DNA of 64,000 nucleotides from Dysgonomonas gadei ATCC BAA-286. Its GTDB lineage: Bacteria; Bacteroidota; Bacteroidia; Bacteroidales; Dysgonomonadaceae. The notes below the pieces were generated by a model. It was not told where the DNA came from. It was given only the letters and a program-made list of their open reading frames with translations, and did no database searches. The stretch spans positions 65,123 through 129,122 of the forward strand of contig NZ_GL891986.1 in assembly GCF_000213555.1 (NCBI RefSeq), read 5' to 3'. Within the stretch, counting starts at the first letter, position 1. Every line of letters begins with the position of its first letter. The translations under genes were made by a program, and so were the position numbers. This document shows, one piece after another, positions 49,171-59,009 of this stretch.

Positions 49171-51813
49171 ATGATGAAAAAATATCTCCTCACTCTCTTT
49201 ATCCTTATATCCGGTTTCACACATGCGCAAACCGTCATCAAAGGGATTGTACTTGATGAGGGCAATAACCCTGTACCGGATATCAATGTTACTTTACAGG
49301 AAAAGGGGCGCTCCCTGATGCTCGGCTATGTATTGACTGATGAGACCGGAAAATATAAGATAGAGTATAAGGGTAAGAGTGACAGTATTGTTATCATTGT
49401 TTCGGGCTTTAATATCGGCAAACAATCTAAAACAGTTAGTAACCGGAGTCAGGATGTAAACTTTTCCATTATACAGGAGTCTATCGTTTTGAATGAAGTG
49501 AAGATAAAGCCGCCGAAAATAAGGCAGGCGGGAGATACGTTGAATTATATGGTGGAAAGTTTCAGCGACGCCAATGACCGTACAATAGGTGATGTATTGA
49601 AAAAAATGCCCGGCATACAGGTTAAAGACGACGGAGCAATACTTTACCAAGACAGGCCAATAAATAAATTTTATATCGAAAATGCGGATTTATTACAGGG
49701 CCGTTACGGCATAGCCACAAACAATATAGAAGCCAAAGATGTATCCACTGTACAGGTAATGGAAAACCACCAACCGGTGAAGGCACTGAAAGACCGCGAA
49801 TTTTCAGAAGATGCCGCTATAAACCTCAAGTTGAAAGATTCAGCCAAAGGCACTCTTATCGCAAATGCACAGGCAGGTGTAGGCGCCGCACCCCTGCTTT
49901 GGAACAATGAGTTGACAGGAATGTATATTGCAAAAAAATTGCAGAATATAACTACCTATAAAGGTAATAACTCCGGCGATGATGCCGGGCGGGAGCTGAA
50001 TTCGTTCTATTCGGGCGACGCTTCACGAATGAAAAGTAGCAGCCTGCTGAATGTACAGGCCCCGTCTTCCCCATCGATCAGTGAGAAGCGATATCTGGAC
50101 AATCAGGCGAATATGGCTTCATTTAATAATCTGTGGAGTCTGAAAACGGATTACCAACTGACTGCAAATGTCAACTACCTAAACGATTACCAGCAAAAGA
50201 GCAGCTATGCATATACAGAAAACTACCTGCCAAACGACGAAACAATAAAGATAGAAGAACTGCTAAATTCGAGATTGAGAAAAGAAAGAATGGGGGCTGA
50301 TATACAGTTGAATGCCAACAAAGAAAAATATTATTTCAACAACCTGCTGAAATTCGAAGGAATATGGGACAGGGAGCGGGGCGATGCCATTTCCACGGAT
50401 AGCGTTTATCAGCGCTTGAAAAAGCCAAGCTATGGCATCAGTAATACGTTCAACCTGGTAAAAACGAACGAAAAACATACATGGACTTTCTATTCCTTCA
50501 ACGGGTACAATACTTCGACTCAGACATTACGTGTACAGCCTGTATTGTATCAGCAATTGTTCGACCCTGTGCCTTCGCCGGAAGCCATGGTGCAAGAGGC
50601 CGAACGGAACGACTTCGCTTCATACAACAGAGTTACATGGGGGCTCGGCAAGGGTACTATAAAACAGAATTATACATTCGGATTCGACGCGGACTTACAG
50701 CAGCTCAAATCGGCATTACAAGCCGATACAAAAAGTGGATCCGGTAATTTGCCCGACACTCTTAGAAATGACATAAAGCAAAATAAGTTTGTATGGAAAT
50801 TCTCACCCAATTATACATATTCAAAAGGATATAAACTGAACATATCATTGTCGTTACCGCTCAGTTATACAATATTGGACACGGACAACAATGTATCGGA
50901 TAAAAAAGAGAATAAGGGCTATTTGTTTTTCAATCCCTCTCTGTTTGCCAGTTACAAATTATCGGCTTATTGGGATAGCTATCTGAATGCCGGTTATAGC
51001 AATTCGACGGGAAGCCTTAATAATATGTACACAGGATATATTATGTCTTCATACCGGAACTTATTGCGCAACGACGGGGAATTATTCAGACAACAATCCC
51101 AGAATTACAGCCTTGTGCTAAATTACAGGAATCCGATAACAACCTTGTTTGGGATGGCAAATATATCATATTACCGGAATAAGGTCAATCTGCTCTACGA
51201 CTATTATTACAGTGGCATATTAAAACTGCAATCGACCATAGATATGCCGAATACAACAAGCGGAATAAATGCAAGTGTGCACGGCAGCAAAGAAATTGAA
51301 TCCATAAACACTACTGTTTTTATAGGCGGTGGCTACAACAACAGCCAGTCTTCACAAATAAATCAGGGAGAACTTATAGATTATTCCAGTCAAAGCTTTT
51401 CGGTCTCGCCTCGCTTCCTGACAAAGTTTAGTTCGAGTGTAAGTTTCGAATATTCAATAAGGTATACGCAAAGCCAGAGCAGGATAAAAGATAGTAGCAG
51501 AAGCTTCGACCCTATACGCATAACATCACAAAATGCGCAATTGAATATTTTCCCGCTGAAAGGGCTGGTAATAAACCTGAGATATGAAAATTTCTATAAT
51601 AATACAATTACTTCGGGCAGCAGATCTATGTCATTCGGCGATATAGGGGCAAAATATAAATGGAAAAAAGCTGAAATAATCCTCGATTGCACCAATATTT
51701 TCAATTCCGGACAATATATATCCACATCATACAGTGATGTGAGCAGATATTATTATTCTTACAATTTACGTCCGGCAGAAGTATTGTTGAAAGTGCGGTT
51801 CAAACTGAAATAG
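49171..51813 (+). CDS. TonB-receptor-like outer-membrane protein with carboxypeptidase-like N-domain
   Basis: An 880-residue outer-membrane protein. Signal MMKKYLLTLFILISGFTHAQ (a second ATG follows directly). A carboxypeptidase-regulatory-like domain (about 22-100: GIVLDEGNNPVPDINVTLQE) precedes a plug (about 115-215: GDTLNYMVESFSDANDRTI, DVLKKMPGIQVKDDG). The large barrel is rich in Asn/Tyr/Ser and ends LKVRFKLK. It lacks a clear TonB box and belongs to the branch linked to GLPGLI proteins, whose substrates are unknown. Cotranscribed with the preceding gene. Confidence 0.88.
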   Translation: MMKKYLLTLFILISGFTHAQTVIKGIVLDEGNNPVPDINVTLQEKGRSLMLGYVLTDETGKYKIEYKGKSDSIVIIVSGFNIGKQSKTVSNRSQDVNFSIIQESIVLNEVKIKPPKIRQAGDTLNYMVESFSDANDRTIGDVLKKMPGIQVKDDGAILYQDRPINKFYIENADLLQGRYGIATNNIEAKDVSTVQVMENHQPVKALKDREFSEDAAINLKLKDSAKGTLIANAQAGVGAAPLLWNNELTGMYIAKKLQNITTYKGNNSGDDAGRELNSFYSGDASRMKSSSLLNVQAPSSPSISEKRYLDNQANMASFNNLWSLKTDYQLTANVNYLNDYQQKSSYAYTENYLPNDETIKIEELLNSRLRKERMGADIQLNANKEKYYFNNLLKFEGIWDRERGDAISTDSVYQRLKKPSYGISNTFNLVKTNEKHTWTFYSFNGYNTSTQTLRVQPVLYQQLFDPVPSPEAMVQEAERNDFASYNRVTWGLGKGTIKQNYTFGFDADLQQLKSALQADTKSGSGNLPDTLRNDIKQNKFVWKFSPNYTYSKGYKLNISLSLPLSYTILDTDNNVSDKKENKGYLFFNPSLFASYKLSAYWDSYLNAGYSNSTGSLNNMYTGYIMSSYRNLLRNDGELFRQQSQNYSLVLNYRNPITTLFGMANISYYRNKVNLLYDYYYSGILKLQSTIDMPNTTSGINASVHGSKEIESINTTVFIGGGYNNSQSSQINQGELIDYSSQSFSVSPRFLTKFSSSVSFEYSIRYTQSQSRIKDSSRSFDPIRITSQNAQLNIFPLKGLVINLRYENFYNNTITSGSRSMSFGDIGAKYKWKKAEIILDCTNIFNSGQYISTSYSDVSRYYYSYNLRPAEVLLKVRFKLK

Positions 51814-51954
51814 ATTATTCAATGAATAGCTTTATTCCATATTTTAGAGTCTGTTTAACTTTTCGTTGTTGAATAATAAACGACTAAAATTGAATGATTA
51901 TTCGACTCTTGTTCCTTCATTAATCCCTACATTTATCGTAAAAAAAATTGTATT

Positions 51955-52956
51955 ATGAATAGAACAAGACTGATTCTTTTGGTGTGCTTATTTCTCTCTT
52001 CGTTTACGATGACTTCTTATAGTCAGGAAAAGATCCGCACGAATATTCCTCTGGACTCGATTGTATTGAGTGACCCGTGTATTTTAGCCGATCCGGCTAC
52101 AGCTATGTATTATATGACCGGAACCGGAGGCAAGCTTTGGAAGAGTAAAGACCTGAGGCTCTGGGATGGCCCTTACACGGTAGCGCAAACCGATCCGGAC
52201 TCATGGATGGGACCACGGCCTATGATCTGGGCGGCGGAGATCCATGCCTATAAAGATAAGTTCTATTATTTTGCCACTTTTACCAACCGTGCCGTAAAAA
52301 TAGACACTGTAGCGGGAAATATAATCGAACGCAGGGCTTCACATGTATTGGTCAGCGACAAGCCTGACGGCCCTTATGTCCCGATGCAGGATAAAACATA
52401 CCTGCCTGCGCACATGCCTACATTAGACGGTACCTTCTGGGTAGACAAGGATGGTAAGCCTTATATGATATATTGTTACGAATGGCTGCAAAACCAGAAT
52501 GGGACAATGGAAAAAATAGAACTCAAACCCGATTTGAGCGGCTCTGTGGGTGAAGGCAAACTGCTTTTTCGTGCCAGCGACTCACCTTGGAGCAGAGAGA
52601 AAGATAAGGATGGGAACGACCGCCGCAATAAGGTCACAGATGGTCCCTATCTGTTCGAAACAGGTACCGGACGATTGGGTATGATCTGGACAAGCTGGAT
52701 ATATGATGTATATACGCAAGGGGTTGTTTACTCAGAAAGTGGAACCCTCGATGGCCCGTGGATACACGAACCGGAACCGATCACACCTCCCAATTTCGGG
52801 CATGGTATGCTCTTTCGCACACTCGACGGTAAGCTATTGATGTCTGTACACAGCCACAAAGAGATGCAGGATAGACACTACCACCGTGTACCTCATTTGT
52901 TTGAAGTGGATATTACGGGTGACAATCTGGTTGTAGGCAGGCAGTATATTCCTTAA
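51955..52956 (+). CDS. GH43-family glycoside hydrolase
   Basis: A 333-residue exported five-bladed-propeller enzyme (arabinosidase/xylosidase type). Signal MNRTRLILLVCLFLSSFTMTSYSQ. The three carboxylates are placed as usual: SDPCILADP (Asp, about 38), LDGTFWVDKDGKPYMIY (Asp, about 162) and VTDGPYLFE (Glu, about 226). HSHKEMQDRHYHRVPHLFEV closes the propeller. Acts on plant-type arabino- or xylo-oligosaccharides in the periplasm. No susCD pair is nearby, so it is not part of an obvious polysaccharide locus here. Confidence 0.88.
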   Translation: MNRTRLILLVCLFLSSFTMTSYSQEKIRTNIPLDSIVLSDPCILADPATAMYYMTGTGGKLWKSKDLRLWDGPYTVAQTDPDSWMGPRPMIWAAEIHAYKDKFYYFATFTNRAVKIDTVAGNIIERRASHVLVSDKPDGPYVPMQDKTYLPAHMPTLDGTFWVDKDGKPYMIYCYEWLQNQNGTMEKIELKPDLSGSVGEGKLLFRASDSPWSREKDKDGNDRRNKVTDGPYLFETGTGRLGMIWTSWIYDVYTQGVVYSESGTLDGPWIHEPEPITPPNFGHGMLFRTLDGKLLMSVHSHKEMQDRHYHRVPHLFEVDITGDNLVVGRQYIP

Positions 52957-53709
52957 TCCTGATTAATTTTTTTCCAAAGAAAAGCTATATTAAAATATCA
53001 GTACATAGTATAAAATTAATATCTGAAAATATATAAACAGATTAAATAATAATTATCTATATGGCAGAACTTATAATTATAAATATTATAGGTTCTGCGC
53101 TCTTTGAAATAATCCTTTAGTGTATTGACCTCCTGAAAAATCGATAAATAAAAAATGAGTAAAAGTTGTAACTTTTGTTACCTTTTTGCTCCTTAGTGTC
53201 TTTGTTGAGTTTTTAACCACGAAGTAAAAGGAGTAACACGGAGTTTTTTGTTAACAGAATACTTCGCTTGGCTCAGTATGACAAGATAATTATTAATTTT
53301 TCATTCTTAATTATTAATTGTTTTTCGTGTTACCTTTGTTACCTTTTAACTATATATAGTTAGCGAATGTAAAAAATGCAAGATAAAATAATGAAAAAAG
53401 TGTCAGATGTGTCAGGTTTTAACGAAATATAGTTAATTAATGTAAATTATATAATAAGTAATGAGTTAGAGTTTTCGTCTTTACGAGAGAAACTTTTTAG
53501 GGAAGAAACGCTTCGCTTCGCTCATTATGACAAACAAATTATTAATTTTTCATTTTTAATTATTAATTGATTTCCGTTACTTTTCCTACAGAGAAAAGAA
53601 GTTACTACTTTACACTCCATTTACTAAACTTTTTAACATTATTATTGTTGAATCTTTAATTATCTTATCTTTGCATTCTTAAAATGATTTAAATATCAGA
53701 CATACATTT
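52957..53709. repeat. Repeat-filled intergenic region
   Basis: About 750 bases with no gene, made of short dispersed repeats. Direct repeats of ~65 bases lie at 53256-53320 and 53504-53569 (cttcgct...gctca...tatgaca, then an A/T-rich tail). Units of the gttacctttgttacc type are at 53168-53187 and 53329-53362, and gtgtcagatgtgtcagg at 53400-53435. ccacgaagtaaaaggagtaacacgg lies at 53216-53240. The DUF3943 promoter is at the right end. Confidence 0.75.
53666..53673 (+). promoter_or_regulatory. -7 box of the DUF3943 gene
   Basis: TATCTTTG, 36 bases before the ATG; a possible -33 TTG lies at 53645-53647. Confidence 0.6.
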
Positions 53710-55191
53710 ATGTATAAAAGACTTCTCACAACCTCCGGTATATTCATTATCACTGCAATATCCGTATATTCCCAGTTTGCCATACACAAAACAGTAGTTC
53801 CTGCCCAACCTGCCGACTCTATAGATATCGCTTTCTATTCCAAAAAGAAAGGGCTTGGAGCTGCGACCCAGATATTTTCATTCAATATGGGTTTATGGGC
53901 TTTTAACAGATATGTCGCCAAACAGGACTATGCGTATATCGATATCCATACCATCAGAAAAAACATCAAGCATAAGTGGGTATGGGATAATGATGATATG
54001 GGCAATAATATGTTTCTCCACCCCTACCATGGCAATCTTTACTTCAATTCGGCCCGTTCGCGGGGATATAACTTCTGGGAGTCTGGAGCCTTTGCCCTTG
54101 GGGGAAGCGCTATGTGGGAGTTGTTCATGGAAAATGAATATCCATCGGTTAATGATATTATAGCCACACCTATCGGAGGACTTGCCTTAGGTGAAGTATT
54201 TTACCGTACATCCGATCTGGTTCTCGACGACAGGAGGGATGGCATGAACCGTTTCGGACGCGAATTAGCAGGGTTCATTATAGCACCTACACGAGGCCTT
54301 ACCCGTGTACTGAATGGTGATGCTTGGCGTAGGCGTGCCACCACAGGTAAGCAATTCGGGATACCTGATGTATCTGTAGAAATAGCTTCGGGCGTACGTA
54401 TACTTGAGCTGAAAGGTGAAATACTGGACAAAGGGGTCGGTGCTGCCGTCGATATCAATATCGAATATGGTGACCGTTTCGCTACAGAAAACGAAAAGCC
54501 TTACGACTACTTCTCGTTCCGTAGCAACCTGAATGTTCAGGGCTCACAACCGCTGCTCAGCCAATTGAACATCCTGGGACGCCTTTATGTAACAGAAGTG
54601 ATCGATAATGAAAAAGACTTTCTTAGCTTCGGATTTTATCAACATTTCGATTATTACGACTCTGATACGATATCCGATGTATCGGGCAAAATCCCGTATA
54701 AATTCTGTACTCCTGCTTCTGCAGGTTCGGGATTCATATATGAAAATAAGCGATGGAAGGATTTAAGATTCACAGCCTTTATGCACGGCACACTTGTCCT
54801 ATTGGGTGGTACACTCAGCGACCATTATGTAGTGGACAAACGAAATTACAATCTGGCAAGCGGATTCAGCTCCAAAATAGGAGGAAGCCTTACCTATAAA
54901 AACAAAATAAGCGTGTCTACCTCTTACGAGATGTATCGTATGTTTACATGGAAAGGCTATCCGGAAAATGTAGACTGGGAAAACATAAATGTACACGAGT
55001 TTGATTATCAGGGTGACAAGTCGCAGGCAATACTCCATGCTTTTACTCTAAGAGCCGATCTGAAAATGACCGATCATCTCTATCTGACCGGGATATATAG
55101 TAATTATACCAGAGATACGAATTACAAGTACTTTGAAGACGTTTTCTCCAAAACATCCGAAGGCCGTTTACTGTTAAGCTATAAATTCTAA
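53710..55191 (+). CDS. DUF3943 outer-membrane protein
   Basis: A 493-residue exported protein. Signal MYKRLLTTSGIFIITAISVYSQ. The N-terminal half carries DUF3943 features: WVWDNDDMGNNMFLHPYHGN (about 90-110), NSARSRGYNFWESGAFA, GSAMWELFMENEYPSVNDI, and GGLALGEVFYRTSDL. The C-terminal half is a strand-rich barrel ending LLLSYKF. Family function is unknown; a surface or lipid-handling role is guessed from the outer-membrane pattern. Two bases (after the stop and aaaata) separate it from the GNAT gene. Confidence 0.85.
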   Translation: MYKRLLTTSGIFIITAISVYSQFAIHKTVVPAQPADSIDIAFYSKKKGLGAATQIFSFNMGLWAFNRYVAKQDYAYIDIHTIRKNIKHKWVWDNDDMGNNMFLHPYHGNLYFNSARSRGYNFWESGAFALGGSAMWELFMENEYPSVNDIIATPIGGLALGEVFYRTSDLVLDDRRDGMNRFGRELAGFIIAPTRGLTRVLNGDAWRRRATTGKQFGIPDVSVEIASGVRILELKGEILDKGVGAAVDINIEYGDRFATENEKPYDYFSFRSNLNVQGSQPLLSQLNILGRLYVTEVIDNEKDFLSFGFYQHFDYYDSDTISDVSGKIPYKFCTPASAGSGFIYENKRWKDLRFTAFMHGTLVLLGGTLSDHYVVDKRNYNLASGFSSKIGGSLTYKNKISVSTSYEMYRMFTWKGYPENVDWENINVHEFDYQGDKSQAILHAFTLRADLKMTDHLYLTGIYSNYTRDTNYKYFEDVFSKTSEGRLLLSYKF

Positions 55192-55195
55192 AAAT

Positions 55196-55600
55196 ATGAT
55201 AATAACCGAAGTACCATACCATGATGTGCTCACCATGCGCCAACAAGTGATGTATCCCGATAAAGATACGGAATTCGTAAAATTATCTGATGATGACCGG
55301 GGTTTACACATCGGAGTGTACGAGAAGGACGAACTGGTATCTGTTATGTCTATTTTCCTTCATGGAAGAGACGTACAATTCCGTAAACTCGCGACACGTA
55401 ACGACATGCAGGGTAAAGGCTTTGCCTCGGCCCTTATGCAGTGGCTTATCGATTATGCCAACGATATGAAGCTAAACCGGCTATGGTGCAACGCCCGTAT
55501 AAATGCAACCGGCTTTTACTCGAAATTCGGATATGAGGAAACGGATGAGCGCTTCTCAAAAAACGGATATGAATATGTAGTTATGGAACGAAAATTCTAA
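55196..55600 (+). CDS. GNAT-family N-acetyltransferase
   Basis: A 134-residue single-domain acetyltransferase. The acetyl-CoA motif A is ATRNDMQGKGFASALMQWL (about 65-83), preceded by the strand GVYEKDELVSVMSIF and followed by LNRLWCNARINATGFYSKFGYEETDE. Substrate unknown. It starts 5 bases after the DUF3943 stop and is probably cotranscribed with it. The context gives no clear hint. Confidence 0.88.
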   Translation: MIITEVPYHDVLTMRQQVMYPDKDTEFVKLSDDDRGLHIGVYEKDELVSVMSIFLHGRDVQFRKLATRNDMQGKGFASALMQWLIDYANDMKLNRLWCNARINATGFYSKFGYEETDERFSKNGYEYVVMERKF

Positions 55601-55727
55601 TTTGAAAATTAGCTTATTTTAAATTAGCAAATATGTGAATAAAATTATTCTTAACACTAATTCTAATATCAAACTTTTCCTACACCCCATTTGTTTTAAC
55701 ATCATTATTAACTAGTTATACACTAAA

Positions 55728-56669
55728 ATGGAAAAAAGAAAAATAGGAAAATCAGATCTGGAAGTCTACCCTTTCTGCTTGGGAGGAAATGTTTTCGGCT
55801 GGACAGCCAATGAGAAAGCATCATTTGAAATTCTTGATGCATACACCGATGCAGGGTTTAATTTCATAGATACGGCAAATGTATATTCAGCATGGGTGCC
55901 CGGTAATGAAGGAGGAGAATCGGAAACTATTATTGGTAATTGGCTGAAGAAATCAGGAAAAAGAAAAGACCTTATTATTGCTACTAAAGTAGGAGCCGCA
56001 TTTTCTCCGGATAATAAAGGCTTGAAAAAAGATTATATATTAAGACAGGTAGAAGATTCTCTACAACGCCTGCAAACAGATTATATAGACCTCTACTTTT
56101 CTCATTACGACGACCTGTTTACTCCACAGGAGGAAACCCTGGAAGCTTATTCCCAGCTGATAAAAGATGGTAAAGTCCGTTATATAGGGGCTTCGAATAT
56201 GAGTGCAGAAAGACTTGTAGAATCTATTCATAAAAGTAAGGATAACGGATATGCCGAATATATCTGCCTCCAACCTGAGTATAATCTCTATGACAGATAT
56301 AAGTATGAAACAGAGTACGAGCGCATAGTAGAAAGATACGGACTGGGTGTAGTCAGCTATTATTCTTTGGCTAGCGGTTTTCTTACAGGAAAATACAAAT
56401 TTGATGAAGAGGTTAAAGGAAATAGATCCGATGCCGTAAATGAGTATATGAACGATAGAGGAAGACGTATTCTGGATGCATTGACTCTGGTCGCGGAACA
56501 GTTAAATGCCACACCAGCCCAGGTCGCTCTTGCCTGGCTTATAGCGCATCCATCTATTACTGCACCTATAGCCAGCGTTTCCAAAGCTACCCAGCTCGAT
56601 ATACTGAAAGCTGTTGATCTGAAATTAGATGAAGAGACTGTTGACAGGCTGAGCAATGCCAGCGAATAA
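55728..56669 (+). CDS. Aldo/keto reductase
   Basis: A 313-residue NADPH-dependent aldo/keto reductase of the general (Tas/YajO-like) branch. Motifs: FIDTANVYSAWVPGNEGG (Asp, Tyr), LIIATKVGAAF (Lys) and YIDLYFSHYDDLFTP (His). VRYIGASNMSAERLVE and APIASVSKATQLDIL complete the barrel and NADPH site. Different from the YghZ-like enzyme at 20992. Single gene, convergent with slyD. Confidence 0.9.
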   Translation: MEKRKIGKSDLEVYPFCLGGNVFGWTANEKASFEILDAYTDAGFNFIDTANVYSAWVPGNEGGESETIIGNWLKKSGKRKDLIIATKVGAAFSPDNKGLKKDYILRQVEDSLQRLQTDYIDLYFSHYDDLFTPQEETLEAYSQLIKDGKVRYIGASNMSAERLVESIHKSKDNGYAEYICLQPEYNLYDRYKYETEYERIVERYGLGVVSYYSLASGFLTGKYKFDEEVKGNRSDAVNEYMNDRGRRILDALTLVAEQLNATPAQVALAWLIAHPSITAPIASVSKATQLDILKAVDLKLDEETVDRLSNASE

Positions 56670-56703
56670 GAAAAACATTCAAAGGTCATATATAGAAACA
56701 AAA

Positions 56704-56727
56704 AGGACAGGCCTTCAGACCTGTCCT
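56704..56727. terminator. Terminator between aldo/keto reductase and SlyD-like genes
   Basis: An 8-bp stem, aggacagg with cctgtcct, 8-base loop. It serves both convergent genes. Confidence 0.7.
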
Positions 56728-56751
56728 CTTCTATATAATCAAAATCTTATT

Positions 56752-57369
56752 TTAGTGTCCGCCACAACCACAGCCTGAACCGCAACCGCCGGCCATTTCT
56801 TTCTCATCATGGCTACCGCATCCGCAAGAGTCTTCTTCGCCATCTCCGCAACCACAACCGGAACCACATCCACAACCTCCCTGAGGAGCAAATAATGCCG
56901 CTATTTCTTCAGGAGAAGATTCTCTGACATTAAGAACCTTGCCCGAGAAGTTCAAAGTTTCACCTGCTAACGGGTGGTTGAAGTCCATCTTGATAACATC
57001 GTCCTTAACTTCTACTACAGAACCGTTCAGGCGGTTACCATTCGAGTCCATCATCGGTACCATATTACCTTCGAAGATCACTTCCTCATTTAATTTGCCG
57101 TCTTGCTCAAATATATGGCGGGGTAAATCTACCAATGCGTCATCGTCGTATTCACCGTATGCTTCGTCCGGAGTAAGTACGAAATCGAAAGAATCGCCTT
57201 CTGTCAATCCGTCCAGGTTCTTTTCAAAAGCCTCAAGCATCGAGTTTGTTCCGTAGATAAATTCAAGTGGAGTCTCAGCTGTAGCTCTTTCCATTAGTTC
57301 ACGTTCTTCACCTTCACCTACATTCAGATCATAAGATAAAGAAACAAACTTATTTGTTGAAATTTTCAT
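56752..57369 (-). CDS. slyD: SlyD-like FKBP peptidyl-prolyl isomerase with metal-binding tail
   Basis: A 205-residue folding helper. The FKBP part (about 1-70 and 120-150) has FVSLSYDLNVGEGEERELME, PLEFIYGTNSMLEAFEKNLDG and FNHPLAGETLNFSGKVL. The inserted-flap domain (about 72-120, YGEYDDDALVDLPRHIFE, GNMVPMMDSNGNRL) binds unfolded chains. The last ~45 residues are Gly/Cys/His-rich, with about thirteen Cys in repeats such as GCGCGSGCGCG, like the Ni-binding tail of E. coli SlyD. A Ni or Zn storage role for hydrogenase or urease maturation is possible, though none is in the window. Confidence 0.9.
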   Translation of the reverse strand: MKISTNKFVSLSYDLNVGEGEERELMERATAETPLEFIYGTNSMLEAFEKNLDGLTEGDSFDFVLTPDEAYGEYDDDALVDLPRHIFEQDGKLNEEVIFEGNMVPMMDSNGNRLNGSVVEVKDDVIKMDFNHPLAGETLNFSGKVLNVRESSPEEIAALFAPQGGCGCGSGCGCGDGEEDSCGCGSHDEKEMAGGCGSGCGCGGH

Positions 57370-57473
57370 TTTAAGTATTTGTTTGTTTAATTAATAACCA
57401 AAGTCCGTTGAGACTCTTTTGTTTATTCTTTGATGACAACAATCGTGCCTGATTTCGCTTTAAAACAACTTTC

Positions 57474-58655
57474 TTAGCCTATTTGTTTGGAATCTATCGC
57501 CTTTTTAAGATTATCCAACGCTTTCCGGATATTAGCCAAAGGTGTGCCCACATTTAGGCGCATATATCCTTCTCCTCCCTGTCCGAACATGGTTCCATCG
57601 TTAAGTGCCAATTTGGCATCCTTTACAAATAGCGAAACCAATTCTTTTTGCCGAAGCCCGAGCCCTTTACAATCGAGCCAGACAAGGAAAGAAGCCTGTG
57701 GCAACATAACCTTTATCTGAGGTATATTCTCTTTCAGGTATTCATCTACAAAAGTAATGTTTTTCCAGATATAGTCCTTAGCCTCTGCAAGCCACTCATC
57801 GCCATGTTCATAAACAGCCTGTGCGGCAATATAGGCAAAGATATGCCCTTCTTCGAGTTCACTGCTCGAAAGATAGGCATTGAACCGGTCCCGTAGATCC
57901 TTATTTGGTATAATAGAATAGGAACTTACTATACCTGCTATATTGAATGTCTTACTTGGTGCCATAAATGTTATGCTGTTTTGAGCAGCTTTTTCTGACA
58001 CACTGGCAAAAGGAATATGTTTATATGGAGTAAATGCCAAATCGGAATGAATCTCATCTGAGATAATAAGGATATTATTATCATAACAGATTTCAGCTAT
58101 ATCAAACAATTCCTGCCGTGTCCATACCCGTCCGCCGGGATTATGAGGATTGCAAAGAATAAGGACCTTACATGACGGATCGATCATTTTTTTCAATCCC
58201 TCCAAATCCATTCTATATTGCCCGGACTCCAATATCAACGGGTTATCCGCTACCGGACGGTGGTGCAATGTGGGAATTATACGAAAAGGGTGATAAACAG
58301 GCGGCTGAATGATCACTTTATCCTCTTTGGTTGTAAAGCAGTCGATAACAAAAGCAATTCCTTTGACAATACCGGGAATGAATGTTAACCATTCCTGTGC
58401 TATCTTCCAGTCATGTTTTTTGTTCACCCAGTTGATTATAGAATCATAATATGCCTGAGATGGACATGTATATCCAAATATACCATGTTTTGCCCGCTCT
58501 ATAATAGCCTCTCTAACTGCCGGAGGTGACAAAAAGTCCATATCGGCTACCCATAGGGGTATCAGATCAGGATTTCCATAGCGCGGCTCCAGTGCGTCAG
58601 TTTTAAGGGCATTTGTTCCTTTGCGGTCGATTATCTGGTCGAAATTATATTTCAC
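57474..58655 (-). CDS. MalY/PatB-type cystathionine beta-lyase
   Basis: A 393-residue PLP-dependent aminotransferase-fold enzyme of the MalY/PatB family (C-S lyase). The start codon is GTG at 58655-58653, supported by alignment of KYNFDQIIDRKGTNALK with homologues. The PLP lysine is Lys235 in MAPSKTFNIAG; other motifs are WVADMDFLSPPAV, FTPGIVK-like TFIPGIVKGIA, CNPHNPGGRVW and SDEIHSDL. It releases homocysteine or H2S from cystathionine or cysteine conjugates. Promoter box at 58683-58690. Confidence 0.9.
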   Translation of the reverse strand: MKYNFDQIIDRKGTNALKTDALEPRYGNPDLIPLWVADMDFLSPPAVREAIIERAKHGIFGYTCPSQAYYDSIINWVNKKHDWKIAQEWLTFIPGIVKGIAFVIDCFTTKEDKVIIQPPVYHPFRIIPTLHHRPVADNPLILESGQYRMDLEGLKKMIDPSCKVLILCNPHNPGGRVWTRQELFDIAEICYDNNILIISDEIHSDLAFTPYKHIPFASVSEKAAQNSITFMAPSKTFNIAGIVSSYSIIPNKDLRDRFNAYLSSSELEEGHIFAYIAAQAVYEHGDEWLAEAKDYIWKNITFVDEYLKENIPQIKVMLPQASFLVWLDCKGLGLRQKELVSLFVKDAKLALNDGTMFGQGGEGYMRLNVGTPLANIRKALDNLKKAIDSKQIG

Positions 58656-58682
58656 AATTCGGTTATATTAAATTAGCAACCG

Positions 58683-58690
58683 CAAAGGTA
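58683..58690 (-). promoter_or_regulatory. -7 box of malY
   Basis: TACCTTTG on the minus strand, 28 bases before the GTG start. Confidence 0.6.
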
Positions 58691-58846
58691 CAGAATAGTT
58701 AGCAGAATAAAGTCTTAATAAAAGATAGAAATTATTTATTTGTATGGATCATCAGATAATATTCATTCATTTCAACGGCTTTGCGATAACCGGAATAATA
58801 GGTTATGAGATATACATTCTTTTCAAATCAGTACCTATCGATAAAA

Positions 58847-58880
58847 CAGAAAGCCGTAATCTCCCGATTACAGCTTTCTG
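58847..58880 (-). terminator. Terminator in the ahpC-malY gap
   Basis: 15-base arms (58847-58861 and 58866-58880) with one mismatch, 4-base loop; T/A-rich flanks. Confidence 0.75.
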
Positions 58881-58891
58881 AACTAAATTAA

Positions 58892-58983
58892 CCTAAAAAT
58901 ATTCCACTAAGGTCTCAGGCCTTTTTATTAGTTCTGTATCTGCAACAACAATAGTTATACTTGAAATATGTTGCATTAATACA
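58892..58983 (+). repeat. Dispersed two-hairpin element, copy B
   Basis: Hairpin 1 aggtc-tca-ggcct, then ttttatta, then stem 2 tgcaaca with tgttgca (7 bp perfect). Its similarity with copy A covers the whole element (gtatctgcaacaacaatag against atatctgcaataacaatag). It lies in the 3' region of ahpC, in antisense orientation to it. Confidence 0.7.
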
Positions 58984-59009
58984 TTCTATCGCTTATATAA
59001 GATTGATCC

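Larger units (their letters stand above)
58656..59009. other. Intergenic region with promoter, terminator and repeat copy B
   Basis: 354 bases between malY and ahpC. From left to right: malY -7 box (58683-58690), the ahpC terminator (58847-58880) and the dispersed two-hairpin element copy B. No gene. Confidence 0.6.
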
